Part shown: positions 24,465 to 33,771 of the stretch, in pieces
Layout: the number at the start of each line of letters is the position of its first letter
How positions within the stretch are numbered: the stretch's first letter is position 1
NCBI GenBank assembly: GCA_023667345.1
Contig: JAMPAF010000017.1
Span: 1 to 38,336, forward strand
Source of the DNA: Clostridiales bacterium
Lineage (GTDB): Bacteria; Bacillota; Clostridia; Christensenellales; Borkfalkiaceae
DNA length: 38,336 nt
Reading direction: 5' to 3'
The notes under the pieces: model-generated
Seen by the model: only the letters and a program-made list of their open reading frames with translations
Database searches by the model: none
Told to the model about the DNA's origin: nothing
Program-made: the position numbers and the translations under genes

Positions 24465-25691
24465 ATGAAAAACACTCAGAAATTCTGTTCGTTCTGCGGC
24501 AAGCCCGAGGACTTGGTCAAAAGACTTATCGCGGGGCAGAACGACGCCTTTATCTGCGACGAGTGCGTAGATATTTGCAGGGATATGATAAGGGATACGA
24601 TTGACGAGACTGTCGAACCCGTGCCCCTTAAAAAGCCCTCCGAAATAAAAGAGGAGCTCGACAAGTATATCGTCGGTCAGGACGAGGCGAAGAGGGTCTT
24701 GTCCGTCGCGGTGTACAATCACTACAAGCGCATAAACAACTCGGTTGCGGGCGGCGAACTCGACGACGTGGAAATAGAAAAGAGCAACATTCTTTTGCTG
24801 GGACCCACCGGTTGCGGCAAGACGTTGCTTGCGCGCACGCTTGCGAGAATTTTGAACGTGCCGTTCGCTTCGACCGACGCAACCACCTTGACCGAGGCGG
24901 GCTACGTGGGCGAGGACGTCGAAAATATCCTTTTAAAGCTTATCCAGAACGCCGACTTCAACGTCGAAAGGGCTCAGCGCGGCATAATCTATATCGACGA
25001 GATAGACAAGATTGCAAGAAAGAGCGAGAATGTTTCGATAACCCGCGACGTCTCGGGCGAGGGCGTGCAGCAGGCGCTTTTGAAAATTATCGAGAGCACG
25101 GTTGCCAACGTTCCCCCGCAGGGCGGCAGAAAGCACCCCCAGCAGGAGTGTTTAAGGATAGACACGACCAACATTTTATTCATCTGCGGCGGCGCATTCG
25201 TCGGCTTGGATAAAATAGTGCAGGCGAGGAAGGACACCGCGTCGCTCGGCTTCGGCGGCGAGGTCAAAAACGCCGACGCGGACGTTTACAAGGCTCTCGA
25301 GGACGTTAAACCGCAGGATTTAACCAAATTCGGGCTTATCCCCGAGTTTGTGGGGCGCGTGCCCATTGTGGTCGCGCTTCACCCCCTCGACGAGGCGGCG
25401 CTCGTAAACATATTAACCGAGCCGCGCAACGCCATTATCAAGCAGTACCAAAAGCTTATGGCGCTCGACGGAGTAAAGCTCACGGTCGAAGAGGACGCGG
25501 TAAAGGAAATTGCCCGCACGGCAATCAATTTAAAGACGGGCGCGCGAGGACTTCGCACCATAATCGAGGGCTTTATGACCTCGGTAATGTACAAAGTGCC
25601 CTCGGAAAAGAACGTTGAGGAAGTTATAGTTACGCAAAAGTGCATAACCGACAGGGCAGAACCCCGCATAATTTACGGTAAAAGCGCATAA
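24465..25691 (+). CDS. clpX: ATP-dependent Clp protease ATP-binding subunit ClpX
   Basis: 408 residues. AAA+ unfoldase that recognises substrates and feeds ClpP. It has an N-terminal zinc-binding domain with four Cys (FCSFCGKP and ICDECVDIC, residues 8-37), Walker A GPTGCGKT (about 113-120), Walker [12 protein letters not shown], the pore loop GYVGEDVE and sensor-2 GARGLRTI. All functional motifs are intact. Confidence 0.97.
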   Translation: MKNTQKFCSFCGKPEDLVKRLIAGQNDAFICDECVDICRDMIRDTIDETVEPVPLKKPSEIKEELDKYIVGQDEAKRVLSVAVYNHYKRINNSVAGGELDDVEIEKSNILLLGPTGCGKTLLARTLARILNVPFASTDATTLTEAGYVGEDVENILLKLIQNADFNVERAQRGIIYIDEIDKIARKSENVSITRDVSGEGVQQALLKIIESTVANVPPQGGRKHPQQECLRIDTTNILFICGGAFVGLDKIVQARKDTASLGFGGEVKNADADVYKALEDVKPQDLTKFGLIPEFVGRVPIVVALHPLDEAALVNILTEPRNAIIKQYQKLMALDGVKLTVEEDAVKEIARTAINLKTGARGLRTIIEGFMTSVMYKVPSEKNVEEVIVTQKCITDRAEPRIIYGKSA

Positions 25692-25702
25692 AGCGTTAGT
25701 TT

Positions 25703-25730
25703 AAGGGGGAAGTTTTTGCTTCCCCTTTAC
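25703..25730 (+). terminator. Probable terminator after clpX
   Basis: AAGGGGGAAG (25703-25712) and CTTCCCCTTT (25719-25728) form a stem with one bulged G, 9 bases after the clpX stop. Confidence 0.55.
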
Positions 25731-25743
25731 TATATCCGCATTT

Positions 25744-25900
25744 TAACCTTCCCCTTAGGGGGAAGGTGTCTTAACCAAAGGTTAAGACGAATGAGGGGTT
25801 GGTCGGATAGAGAAGATAAGTAAATATTCCTAACAAACCTCTCATCCGTCATTTTCTCACTGCGTTCGAAAACGCCGCCTTCCCTCTAAAGAGAAGGTCA
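25744..25900. repeat. GGGGAAGG-type intergenic repeat before lon
   Basis: The left end is ACCTTCCCCTTAGGGGGAAGG and the right end GCCTTCCCTCTAAAGAGAAGG, with an inner pair GATGAGAGG-type / GAATGAGGGGTTGG. It fills nearly the whole spacer and ends about 5 bases before the lon ribosome binding site GAGGT (25905-25909). Confidence 0.65.
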
Positions 25901-25915
25901 CAATGAGGTAATTTT

Positions 25916-28237
25916 ATGTCAGACGAAGAAAACAGATTTCTTCCCGTAGTGGCGCTGCGGGGGAGAGTGGTATTGCCGTACGTAACCGCATCGTTCGACG
26001 CGGGCAGGCTCATTACACTTGCCGCGGTTAAAAACTCGCTCGAAAAGGGCAAGCTTTTAATTGCGGTTACCCAGCGCGACTCGAAAAAGGAACAGATTTC
26101 GGAAGAAGATTTATATACGGTGGGCACGGTTATGTCGGTCGCCCGCGTTTCCAACCTTCCCGGCAACCGCGTGCGCGTTACGGGCAAGGGGCTTTACCGC
26201 GTTAAAATAAAGAACCTTTTAGCCGACGAAAACTGTCTTTACGCGTATGCCGAAAAGGCTCCCGTAAAGGCGGACGAGCCCGCTTTGGAAGAGGCGTATT
26301 TCCGCAGTGCGCGCTACGCCATGACCGAAATTATCGAAAGCCCCGCAAACCGCCTTATCGGCGAGGACGTCACCGACGTTTTGAAGAACGGCGAGGACAA
26401 GGAAGAGTTCGTGTACACCGCGGCAAACGTTATAAAACTTTCCGCCGAAAAAAAGCAGGCTCTTTTGGAAGCGGACAGGCTTGCCGCTAAATTTGACCTT
26501 TTAACCCGCTATTTAAACGACGAGGTCGAGATTACAAAGCTCGAAAAAAAGATTAACGCGACGGTCAAACGCAACATAGAAAAGGGGCAGAAGGACTTTT
26601 ACCTTCGCGAGCAGTTAAAGGCGATACATTCCGAGCTCGGCGACGATGAAAACGAAAAGATTGAGCTTGAAGAGAGGATAAAGGCGAAGGGGCTTCCCGA
26701 AGAGGTAGAGGCAAAGGCTTTAAAGGAGCTTGCGCGTATGTCGCGTATGCAGACGTCCTCGCCCGATTACAACGTTTTACGCAACTATTTGGACTGGCTT
26801 TTGGATTTGGAGTGGAGCCTTACCACGACGGATACCGAAAAGCTTTCCGACGCGGTGGAAATTTTAAACGCCGACCACTACGGGCTTGAAAAAATTAAGG
26901 AAAGAATAACCGAATACCTCGCCGTGTTAAAGCTCACGGACGGCATGAACGCGCCCATTTTGTTTTTGGTCGGTCCCCCGGGCGTGGGTAAAACATCGGT
27001 TGCAACCTCGGTTGCGCGCGCTCTCGGCAGAAAGTTTGTGCGAATGTCTCTTGGCGGCGTTCGCGACGAGGCGGAGATACGCGGTCACAGAAAGACGTAC
27101 GTGGGCGCAATGCCCGGTCGCATTATATCCGCAATGAAAAACGCGGGCTCGATTAACCCCGTGTTCCTTTTGGACGAGATAGACAAGCTCTCGTCGGACA
27201 GCGTGCACGGCGACCCGTCGAGCGCGCTTTTGGAGGTTTTGGACCCCGCGCAGAATTCAACCTTCCGCGACAGATATTTGGAGGTGCCTTACGATTTATC
27301 GAAGGTGCTGTTTATAACGACGGCGAACGATTTATCGACAATTCCTTCGCCCCTTCTCGACAGAATGGAAATAATTCAGCTTTCGGGCTACACCCCCGAG
27401 GAAAAGCGGGAGATTGCAAAGCGCTATCTTATCCCGAAAAAGATTGCGGCGAACGGGCTCGAAGAGGGCGAAATCGCCTTTACCGACGGCGCGGTTGACG
27501 CGGTTGCCGAGGGGTACACGCGCGAGGCGGGAGTGCGCTCGTTAGAGAGGCAGATAGACGGCGTGTGCCGCAAAATAGCCGTTAAAAAAGCAAAGGGCGA
27601 AGATTTTAAGAGACAAATTGCGGCGGAGGATATCGCGGACTATCTCGGCGCGCCCCGCTTCGAGCGCGGCGACGAAATGCCCGCCGACAATTTAGTAGGC
27701 GCGGCTTGCGGGCTTGCCTGGACTTCGGTCGGCGGCACCACGCTCACAATCGAGGTTTCGGCAATGCAGGGCAAGGGCGACATACTTCTGACGGGAAAAT
27801 TAGGCGACGTTATGAAGGAGAGCGCACGCGCGGCGATAAGCTATATCCGCTCGAATGCGGAGAGCTACGGTTTGACGGACGAGCAGTTTTCCTCGACAGA
27901 TATTCACGTGCACGTGCCCGAGGGCGCGACGCCAAAGGACGGACCGAGCGCGGGAATTACCATGGCGACGGCGATACTTTCGGCGTTCACCAAAAAGCCC
28001 GTCCGAAAGGACGTTGCCATGACGGGCGAGATAACTTTGCGCGGCAGGGTGCTGCCCATTGGCGGCTTAAAGGAAAAATCGCTTGCCGCCTACCGCATAG
28101 GCGTAAAGGACGTGATTATCCCGCAGGGCAATTTAAAGGATTTGGAAGAGGTGCCCGAAATCGTAAAGGACAGCGTGCATTTTATCCCCGTCGAGAGCGT
28201 CGGCGACGTTTTCAAAAACGCGATAATCGGCATATAG
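25916..28237 (+). CDS. lon: ATP-dependent protease Lon
   Basis: 773 residues, full-length LonA type. The order is N-terminal LAN substrate domain (about 8-200), coiled coil, AAA+ domain with Walker A GPPGVGKT (about 353-360) and FLLDEIDKL, and the C-terminal peptidase domain. The catalytic Ser is in [13 protein letters not shown] (about 678), and the catalytic Lys in [12 protein letters not shown] (about 719). It degrades misfolded and regulatory proteins in the cytosol. The next gene begins 13 bases downstream. Confidence 0.97.
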   Translation: MSDEENRFLPVVALRGRVVLPYVTASFDAGRLITLAAVKNSLEKGKLLIAVTQRDSKKEQISEEDLYTVGTVMSVARVSNLPGNRVRVTGKGLYRVKIKNLLADENCLYAYAEKAPVKADEPALEEAYFRSARYAMTEIIESPANRLIGEDVTDVLKNGEDKEEFVYTAANVIKLSAEKKQALLEADRLAAKFDLLTRYLNDEVEITKLEKKINATVKRNIEKGQKDFYLREQLKAIHSELGDDENEKIELEERIKAKGLPEEVEAKALKELARMSRMQTSSPDYNVLRNYLDWLLDLEWSLTTTDTEKLSDAVEILNADHYGLEKIKERITEYLAVLKLTDGMNAPILFLVGPPGVGKTSVATSVARALGRKFVRMSLGGVRDEAEIRGHRKTYVGAMPGRIISAMKNAGSINPVFLLDEIDKLSSDSVHGDPSSALLEVLDPAQNSTFRDRYLEVPYDLSKVLFITTANDLSTIPSPLLDRMEIIQLSGYTPEEKREIAKRYLIPKKIAANGLEEGEIAFTDGAVDAVAEGYTREAGVRSLERQIDGVCRKIAVKKAKGEDFKRQIAAEDIADYLGAPRFERGDEMPADNLVGAACGLAWTSVGGTTLTIEVSAMQGKGDILLTGKLGDVMKESARAAISYIRSNAESYGLTDEQFSSTDIHVHVPEGATPKDGPSAGITMATAILSAFTKKPVRKDVAMTGEITLRGRVLPIGGLKEKSLAAYRIGVKDVIIPQGNLKDLEEVPEIVKDSVHFIPVESVGDVFKNAIIGI

Positions 28238-28250
28238 TACGGGGGTAACC

Positions 28251-28715
28251 GTGAAAAAACTGTTTAAAAGCGTCGGTTTTTGGGCTTTTCTTGCCGCGTT
28301 TTCGATAGCCGCCGCATTGACTGTAACGGGAATTGTACATGCGGTCGAAGTCGGGCGCAAGCTTGACGAATACACTCATATTCAAGCCGTCGTGACCGAT
28401 AAAGTCATCGTTCCGGGGACTGGCGCCGACCATTATTCTACCGTTGCTTCGGTGATTGAATTCGAGGTTGACGGCGTTACGTACACTATAAAAAACAGAG
28501 TTTCTTCCACGGGCAATTCGGACAAGGTGGGAGAAAAGATTGAAATTGCTTATAATCCGAACGACCCTAACGACTGTCTGTTCGTAAAAAGCGAAAAGAG
28601 CTGGTGTGCGCTTCGGCTTGTGTTCAGCGCGGTGTTTCTCGTAATCGTCGTTGTATTTGCGGCGGTGCTTATAGCAAGCAAAAAGCGCGAAAGCAGAAAA
28701 AGGGGTCAATTATGA
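28251..28715 (+). CDS. DUF3592 domain membrane protein
   Basis: 154 residues. An N-terminal helix (about 10-30), an external beta-rich domain (about 40-115: SVIEFEVDGVTYTIKNRV, then GEKIEIAYNPNDPNDC) and a C-terminal helix (about 120-142) with a basic cytoplasmic tail. This is the DUF3592 pattern, of unknown function. The start is GTG. Its stop overlaps the engB start (ATGA), so it is wedged into the otherwise common lon-engB pair and translationally coupled to engB. Confidence 0.8.
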   Translation: MKKLFKSVGFWAFLAAFSIAAALTVTGIVHAVEVGRKLDEYTHIQAVVTDKVIVPGTGADHYSTVASVIEFEVDGVTYTIKNRVSSTGNSDKVGEKIEIAYNPNDPNDCLFVKSEKSWCALRLVFSAVFLVIVVVFAAVLIASKKRESRKRGQL

Positions 28716-29296
28716 ATACATATTCCAACGCAAAGTTCATAACGAGTGCGGCGAAAAAAGAGCAGTTTATAACGACCGACAAGCCGATTATCGCCGTGTG
28801 CGGCAAGTCGAACGTGGGCAAAAGCTCGTTTATAAATATGCTCGCAAATCAAAAGCATCTCGCCAAGGTTTCGGGAGAGCCGGGGCGCACGCGCCTTGTA
28901 AACTATTTCGACTTCGGCGATTTTATCTTAGCCGACTTGCCCGGCTACGGCTATGCCAAGGTTTCCAAGAGTGAAAAGGCGAAGTGGGCGGAGCTGTTAG
29001 ACGACTTTTTCGACGCGGAAAATGCGCCTAAGCACGTGTTCGCGCTGTGCGATATCCGCCACGAGCCCACCGCCGACGACAGAATTATGGTCAACTTTTT
29101 GTACGGGCGATTAATACCGTTTACGGTGGTTGCGACCAAGGCGGACAAGCTTTCGAAGGCGCAGCTTGCAAGGGCGGTTTCGGCGCTCGCTACGGCATAT
29201 ACCTGCGGCAAAGACGCGATTGTCGCAACTTCCGCCAAAACGCGCTACGGCTTAGAGCGCGTCATCGAAGAGATAAACAAAGTAATTGAAAGGTAA
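28712..29296 (+). CDS. engB: Ribosome biogenesis GTP-binding protein EngB/YsxC
   Basis: 194 residues, normal length. GTPase needed for late 50S assembly. G1 is GKSNVGKSSFINML, G2 lies in GEPGRTRLVNYF, G3 is DLPGYGYAKV, G4 is TKADKLSK and G5 TSAKTRYGL. The start at 28712 (ATGA overlap with the previous stop) is preferred over 28604, which would run 36 codons through the end of the DUF3592 gene. Confidence 0.95.
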   Translation: MNTYSNAKFITSAAKKEQFITTDKPIIAVCGKSNVGKSSFINMLANQKHLAKVSGEPGRTRLVNYFDFGDFILADLPGYGYAKVSKSEKAKWAELLDDFFDAENAPKHVFALCDIRHEPTADDRIMVNFLYGRLIPFTVVATKADKLSKAQLARAVSALATAYTCGKDAIVATSAKTRYGLERVIEEINKVIER

Positions 29297-29298
29297 TT

Positions 29299-29410
29299 TA
29301 GAATTAAGAATTAAGAATGCAGAATTAAGAATGCAGAATTATGCTAAAGTATAATTATTTTTAATAATTCTACCACAATTCTACATTCTGCATTCTACAT
29401 TCTGAATTAT
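29299..29410. repeat. AT-rich GAATTAAGAATGC inverted repeat
   Basis: AATTAAGAATGCAGAATTAT on the left and CATTCTGCATTCTACATTCT on the right form a long imperfect inverted repeat around ATGCTAAAGTATAATT. It ends just before the ribosome binding site AAGGAG of the SDR gene. Confidence 0.7.
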
Positions 29411-29425
29411 AAAAAAGGAGATATT

Positions 29426-30226
29426 ATGGGACATTTAACGGGTAAAACTGCAATAATCACGGGGGCGGGGTTCGCCGCTTTGAGCGACGGGCGTTGCGGC
29501 TCGATAGGCTACGGCATTGCGACGGCTTTTGCCAAAGAGGGGGCTAACCTTGTAATTACGGGCAGAAACGTAAAGAAATTAGAGGACGCGAAAGCCGCTC
29601 TCGAAAAGGAGTACGGCGTTAAGGTGCTCGCCGTTTCGGCGGACGTAAATGCGGGCGCGGACAACCTTGCCGTCGTCGAAGGCGTAGTCAGAAAGGCGGT
29701 GGAAGAGTTCGGGCATATCGACGTTTTAATAAACAACGCGCAGGCTTCCGCTTCGGGCGTGCCGCTTGCCGACCACACCACCGAGCAGTTCGACCTCGCC
29801 GTTTACAGCGGCTTGTACGCCACGTTCTACTATATGAAGGCGTGCTATCCCTACCTTAAAGAGAGCAAGGGCTCGGTAATAAATTTCGCGAGTGGCGCGG
29901 GGCTGTTCGGAAACTTCGGTCAGTGCGCGTACGCGGCGGCAAAAGAGGGCATACGCGGACTTTCGCGCGTGACGGCAACCGAGTGGGGCAAGGACGGAAT
30001 TAACGTAAACGTAATATGCCCGATAGCCTGGACGGCGCAACTCGAACAGTTTGAAAAGAACTATCCCGATGCGTTCAAAGCCAACGTAAAAATGCCGCCT
30101 ATGGGGCATTACGGCGACCCCGAAAAGGAGATTGGAAGGGTATGCGTTCAGCTTGCCAACCCCGATTTCAAGTATTTAACGGGCGAAACGCTCACGCTGG
30201 AAGGTGGCATGGGTTTAAGACCGTAA
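29426..30226 (+). CDS. SDR family NAD(P)-dependent oxidoreductase
   Basis: 266 residues. Classical short-chain dehydrogenase fold with IITGAG at the N-terminus, LINNAQ, a catalytic Ser in NFASGAG, and YAAAK as the YxxxK pair (about 171-175). The C-terminus ends LTGETLTLEGGMGLRP, as in FabG-like enzymes. The glycine-rich loop is expanded: TGAG is followed by FAALSDGRCGS before IGYGIA, about eight residues longer than the standard TGxxxGIG. The substrate cannot be told. The next gene overlaps its stop codon. Confidence 0.85.
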   Translation: MGHLTGKTAIITGAGFAALSDGRCGSIGYGIATAFAKEGANLVITGRNVKKLEDAKAALEKEYGVKVLAVSADVNAGADNLAVVEGVVRKAVEEFGHIDVLINNAQASASGVPLADHTTEQFDLAVYSGLYATFYYMKACYPYLKESKGSVINFASGAGLFGNFGQCAYAAAKEGIRGLSRVTATEWGKDGINVNVICPIAWTAQLEQFEKNYPDAFKANVKMPPMGHYGDPEKEIGRVCVQLANPDFKYLTGETLTLEGGMGLRP

Positions 30227-30702
30227 TGAACACGAAAATCAACTTTGCCGCGGGCGTAATGAACATAGTAAGCGCGGTGGCTCTCGCCGTCAACGCGGTA
30301 ATAACTCTGCTGTGCCTGATTGTGTGCATAGTAATGCCCGTGCTGCTTCCCATATGGTTTTTACCGTTCATATTCTTTATACCCGTTATGGGCTTTGTTT
30401 TCGCCATTTCATTGGCGGCGGCGGTGTGTAACCTCGTGGCTGGCGTGGGTACGGTCGTCGCGTCAACGCGGGGCGGAAAGGCGTCGAGAGTGTTCGCCGT
30501 TATATCGCTTGCCGTCGACGGACTGTTCATTCCCGTAAACGCGCTTTTCTTCGGCTACGGGGTGATTGGGATGAGCGAGGTCAACTGGCTCACGGTTTTA
30601 ATAGTGATAGCGTCGTCCGCAGCGATTGTGCTTACAGTCGTTAGCATAGTTTTAAACACGGTTTGTCTGTACCGCGGGAATACATATCAAATGCGCAAAT
30701 AA
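30226..30702 (+). CDS. Small polytopic membrane protein, unknown function
   Basis: 158 residues, four hydrophobic segments (about 8-34, 38-65, 75-105 and 120-148). The ATG overlaps the SDR stop codon (TAATG), so the two are translated together. A longer frame from 30142 is only the shadow of the SDR gene end. No conserved domain was recognised. Confidence 0.7.
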   Translation: MNTKINFAAGVMNIVSAVALAVNAVITLLCLIVCIVMPVLLPIWFLPFIFFIPVMGFVFAISLAAAVCNLVAGVGTVVASTRGGKASRVFAVISLAVDGLFIPVNALFFGYGVIGMSEVNWLTVLIVIASSAAIVLTVVSIVLNTVCLYRGNTYQMRK

Positions 30703-30714
30703 GGTAAAAGTTAA

Positions 30715-30758
30715 GCCGCGCGGCGGGCAGGGTATCCCTGCCCGCCGCGCGGCGTTTT
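30715..30758. terminator. Very strong bidirectional terminator
   Basis: GCCGCGCGGCGGGCAGGG (30715-30732) and its exact inverse (30736-30753) form an 18-bp perfect stem with a TAT loop, followed by GTTTTAT. It lies between the convergent SDR/membrane pair and citrate synthase. The outer arm is the same GCCGCGCGGC used at 1-34 and 8460. Confidence 0.9.
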
Positions 30759-30764
30759 ATAAAT

Positions 30765-32141
30765 TTATTTTCTGTCTTTAAGGGGTATGTAGTCGCGCGC
30801 GGGCTGTACGCATTGATATGCGGGGCGGATAATCTTGCCACCGTTCGTCAGCTCCTCTATGCGGTGCGCCGACCAGCCGGCAATTCTCGCAATGGCGAAA
30901 AACGGCGTGTAAAGGCTCTGGGGCAGGTTGAGCATCGAGTAAACAAATCCCGAATAGAAGTCCACGTTGGGCGTTACGGGCTTGTTTATGTGCCTCTGCT
31001 CGGCAATCATTCTGCCCGCGGCGTCGGCAACCGAGTTGTAGAGTTCGAATTCCTTTTCTCTGCCCTTTTCTACGGCAAGTTTGCCCGCGTATTCCTTTAA
31101 AACCTCCATTCTCGGGTCGGACAAGGTGTAAACCGCGTGCCCTATACCGTAGATGCGCCCCGTTCTGTCGAATGCCTTTTTATCCAAAAGCTTCTGCACG
31201 TAGTCGTCCACGCTCGGGCGCGACCAGTCGGAAAGGTTTTCCTTTATGTTTTCGAACATCTGGCATACCATAAGGTTCGCGCCGCCGTGCAGGGGACCTT
31301 TTAAAGAGCCGAGCGACGCGGCAACCGACGAGTAGGTATCCGTGCCCGTCGACGTTGAGAGGTGGGTGGTAAAGGTGGAGGCGTTGCCTCCGCCGTGGTC
31401 GGCGTGAAGGATAAGGCAGATATCCAAAACCTTGGCTTCCAAATCGGTGAACGAATTATCCTTGCGGAGGATATGCAGAATGTTTTGCGCGGTCGAGTAC
31501 TCGGTGACGGGCTTGTGTATGTACATGCTGCCGTCGTTGGTGTTGTAATATTTATACACGCGGTGGGAGTACGCCGCAATCATGGGGAACTCGGCGATTA
31601 GTTGCAGGCTCTGGCGCAAAACGTTGCTTATCGAAACGTTGTCGGGGTCGGGGTCGTAGCTGTAAAGATTCAAAACGCACCGCGCGAGCATATTCATCAT
31701 ATCCTTGCACGGCTGCTTCATTATGACGTCCCGCACGAAGTTGCGCGGCAGCACCCTGAAATCGGCGAGCATACTCTTAAAGTTTTCAAGCTCGACAGCC
31801 GTCGGCAACTGCCCGAACAGCAAAAGGTACACCGTTTCCTCGAAGCCGAAGCGGTTTTCCTTCTCGCAGTTGGCGATAAGCTCCTTCACGTCGTAGCCGC
31901 GGTAGCGCAAAATGCCGGGGATTGGCGTGCGCACGCCGTTTATCTCTGCCCAGCTCGTCACCTCGCTTATTTCGGTGAGCCCGCACAGTACGCCCTTGCC
32001 GTTTTTGTCGCGCAAACCCCGCTTTACGTCGTACTTTTCGTACAGCTCGACGGGAATATCGTCAACCTCTTTAAGCTGAGATGCGAGGCGCGAAATGGTA
32101 TGCGCATATTTTACAATTAAATTAATCTCGTTAAAATCCAC
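30765..32141 (-). CDS. gltA: Citrate synthase (citrate/2-methylcitrate synthase)
   Basis: 458 residues. Condenses acetyl-CoA with oxaloacetate; in an Rnf-bearing anaerobe this probably feeds glutamate synthesis through a partial TCA branch. Catalytic motifs are LHADHGGGNASTFT, GPLHGGANLMV, GIGHAVYTLSDPR and PNVDFYSGFVYSMLNLP (with the Asp). The first 60 residues form the N-terminal domain of the longer clostridial type. The start is GTG 32141 without an obvious ribosome site, so the exact N-terminus is uncertain. No aconitase or isocitrate dehydrogenase gene lies in the window. A 2-methylcitrate activity cannot be excluded. Confidence 0.92.
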   Translation of the reverse strand: MDFNEINLIVKYAHTISRLASQLKEVDDIPVELYEKYDVKRGLRDKNGKGVLCGLTEISEVTSWAEINGVRTPIPGILRYRGYDVKELIANCEKENRFGFEETVYLLLFGQLPTAVELENFKSMLADFRVLPRNFVRDVIMKQPCKDMMNMLARCVLNLYSYDPDPDNVSISNVLRQSLQLIAEFPMIAAYSHRVYKYYNTNDGSMYIHKPVTEYSTAQNILHILRKDNSFTDLEAKVLDICLILHADHGGGNASTFTTHLSTSTGTDTYSSVAASLGSLKGPLHGGANLMVCQMFENIKENLSDWSRPSVDDYVQKLLDKKAFDRTGRIYGIGHAVYTLSDPRMEVLKEYAGKLAVEKGREKEFELYNSVADAAGRMIAEQRHINKPVTPNVDFYSGFVYSMLNLPQSLYTPFFAIARIAGWSAHRIEELTNGGKIIRPAYQCVQPARDYIPLKDRK

Positions 32142-32170
32142 GTTTAATGACCAACTTTGCTATTTTTATA

Positions 32171-32200
32171 ATTATATCATTAAAAAGTTTTTCTTGTCAA
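32171..32200 (-). promoter_or_regulatory. Promoter of citrate synthase
   Basis: On the minus strand TTGACA (32200-32195) and TATAAT (32176-32171) with an 18-base spacer. The leader is about 23 bases and has no clear ribosome site. Confidence 0.75.
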
Positions 32201-32296
32201 CGCGTTTACCGTGTGCGGCGGCTGAAAGTCGTGTGAAAAGTGTATATTCTTGCAATATCGCGCATAAATTTGCATTTATAATTGTGCGCCGCCGTG

Positions 32297-32325
32297 TTGA
32301 CAAAATAAGGCGGGTATTCTAAAAT
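32297..32325 (+). promoter_or_regulatory. Promoter of the sigma-factor cassette
   Basis: TTGACA (32297-32302), 17 bases, TAAAAT (32320-32325): a housekeeping-type promoter. The leader is about 65 bases, with AAGGAG (32382-32387) 9 bases before the ATG. No convincing sigma-B/F-type promoter was found, so autoregulation by the encoded sigma is not evident here. Confidence 0.7.
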
Positions 32326-32396
32326 ATAGTAGACGGGGTTTTACTGTATCAATTTTCGTTTATAAAATAAGTATACCCTTTAAGGAGAGTAAGACT

Positions 32397-32702
32397 ATGC
32401 AGCAAGTTAAACTTGTTTCGGCTGAAAAAAGGCTGGTTGTCGCGCTTTTGGGCGAGATTGACAGCGCGACGAGCGAAGATTTTTATGCCGAAGTTACGGC
32501 AATGTATTTAAACGACAAAAAGGACGTTGTGTTCGACTGCACCGCGCTCGAATTTATCGACAGCACCACGCTCGGCACGTTCGTCAAGATTTTCAAACAG
32601 CTCAAAGCCGACGGCAACAGGCTCATTTTAAGCAACGTCCGCCCGAGGATAAAAAAACTTTTCGAAATCTGCGCGCTCGACAGAATTATGGAGTTTGAAT
32701 AA
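32397..32702 (+). CDS. STAS-domain anti-anti-sigma factor (SpoIIAA/RsbV type)
   Basis: 101 residues, a single STAS domain. In partner switching this protein, when unphosphorylated, binds the anti-sigma kinase and frees the sigma factor; the kinase inactivates it by phosphorylation. The phosphorylation loop reads FIDSTTLGTF (53-62); aligned with SpoIIAA's DSSGLG, the acceptor position is Thr57 rather than Ser. Asp22 in GEID matches the SpoIIAA Asp23 that contacts the kinase. It is first of four overlapping genes; the stop overlaps the next start (TAATG). The cognate PP2C phosphatase is not in the window. Confidence 0.88.
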   Translation: MQQVKLVSAEKRLVVALLGEIDSATSEDFYAEVTAMYLNDKKDVVFDCTALEFIDSTTLGTFVKIFKQLKADGNRLILSNVRPRIKKLFEICALDRIMEFE

Positions 32703-33049
32703 TGAAAAATTTTAACGTCGAATTCTGCCTTTGCGACAGTGAATATATGACGGCTCTGCGGCTTGCGGTGGGCGCGGTCTGCGCGGTTGCCGACGTCGGC
32801 ATTGACAGCGCGGAGGATATGAAGGTCTGCGTCACCGAAAGTTGCCTTATATTAAAGGGTTGCGGCTTCGAGGGCGTAAAAATTTCTCTCGGTACGCAAG
32901 GCGGCGTGCACGCCGTAGTGGAAGGGACGGGCGGCAACCCCTGCGAAAGCGACAACGACTTTTCGCTCGCGCTCGTTTCCGCGCTCGTTACCGACTGCGC
33001 TCTCGAAAAAACGGGCGGCGCGATATCTAAGCTCACACTTAAATTATGA
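32702..33049 (+). CDS. Degenerate anti-sigma (SpoIIAB/RsbW-like) protein lacking the ATP site
   Basis: 115 residues, in the position of SpoIIAB. Against B. subtilis SpoIIAB as I recall it, the N-terminal half aligns without gaps: MKN..., Arg20 and Glu46 match by number, in DMKVCVTESCLILKG. The N-box Asn50 is Ile here, the Asp of the G1 box is absent (VEGTGGN), and the ATP lid plus glycine-rich G2 box are deleted. The C-terminal strand pattern (ISKLTLKL) remains. The fold is therefore likely kept while ATP binding and kinase activity are lost. Arg20 in SpoIIAB contacts both sigma-F and SpoIIAA, so a kinase-free sigma- or STAS-binding role is plausible. Call as SpoIIAB-derived is by eye; a structure prediction would settle it. 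Confidence 0.6.
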   Translation: MKNFNVEFCLCDSEYMTALRLAVGAVCAVADVGIDSAEDMKVCVTESCLILKGCGFEGVKISLGTQGGVHAVVEGTGGNPCESDNDFSLALVSALVTDCALEKTGGAISKLTLKL

Positions 33050-33771
33050 CGAACGAAAGGGCAAACGAGCTCTTCCGCGAGTATCGCAGAACGCGCGATA
33101 AAAATCTGAGGAACGAGCTCATCGAAAACTACATGTACGTGGCGGAAATTCTTGCCAAAAAGTTCTGCGGGCGCGGAGTGGAGTACGACGATTTGTTGCA
33201 AATCGCCTCCGAAGCGCTCATTTCGGGCGTGGAAAAATTCGACCCCGACATGGGCAATATGTTTTCAACGTACATAACGCCGACGATTACGGGCATGATA
33301 CGCAATTATTTCCGCGACTATTCGCGGTCGGTGCGCGTGCCCAGAAAGCTGTATGCGCTCAACGCGAAGATAAATCAGACGGTAAACGACTACTACAAGG
33401 AAAACGGCGAAAAGCCCACGGTAAGGCAGATAAGTAATATTCTCGGCGAAAACGAGGAAACTATTATAGAGGCTATGGAGTGCCGCGCGCCGGTCAGTTT
33501 GGATACCACCGTAAAGGGAGGTGACAGCGACGTGCCTTTATACGAGGTGATTGCCGACGAGCGCAACGCGTTCGAGAGCTTCGAGGACGGCGAGGCGCTG
33601 AAAAGCGAGATAAAAAAGCTGAGCCCCACCGAGCAGGAGGTGGTTTCTCTCCGCTTCATAAAGGGCAAGTCGCAGGCGGAAACGGGCAAAATTATGGGCG
33701 TGAGCCAGATGTTCGTTTCGCGCGCGGAACGCAGAATAGTCGAAAAACTTCGGGAAGCTTTGTCGCAATGA
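33046..33771 (+). CDS. Sigma factor of the SigB/SigF/SigG family
   Basis: 241 residues. Region 2 (about 10-95) has LRNELIENYMYVAEILAKKF, then DDLLQIASEALISGVEKFDP and FSTYITPTITGMIRNYFRDY; region 3 (about 96-160) includes KPTVRQISNILG; region 4 (about 185-240) has LSPTEQEVVSLRFIKGKSQ and the GVSQMFVSRAERRI recognition helix. The length and region content match sporulation and general-stress sigmas rather than ECF sigmas. It overlaps both neighbours (ATGA at each end). Whether this is a true SigF, a SigB or a lineage-specific relative cannot be decided here, since no other sporulation gene is in the window. Confidence 0.9.
   Translation: MTNERANELFREYRRTRDKNLRNELIENYMYVAEILAKKFCGRGVEYDDLLQIASEALISGVEKFDPDMGNMFSTYITPTITGMIRNYFRDYSRSVRVPRKLYALNAKINQTVNDYYKENGEKPTVRQISNILGENEETIIEAMECRAPVSLDTTVKGGDSDVPLYEVIADERNAFESFEDGEALKSEIKKLSPTEQEVVSLRFIKGKSQAETGKIMGVSQMFVSRAERRIVEKLREALSQ

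Noticed and set aside
32296-32318. Sigma-B-type promoter (GTTGAC ... GGGTAT) before the sigma cassette
   Set aside because: The two boxes are only about 10 bases apart, too close. The TTGACA-17-TAAAAT reading of the same bases is much better.
32702-33049. Treating the SpoIIAB-like gene as a frameshifted pseudogene
   Set aside because: The frame is open throughout, overlaps both neighbours cleanly and keeps the C-terminal strand. The missing ATP boxes look like loss of a function, not recent decay.
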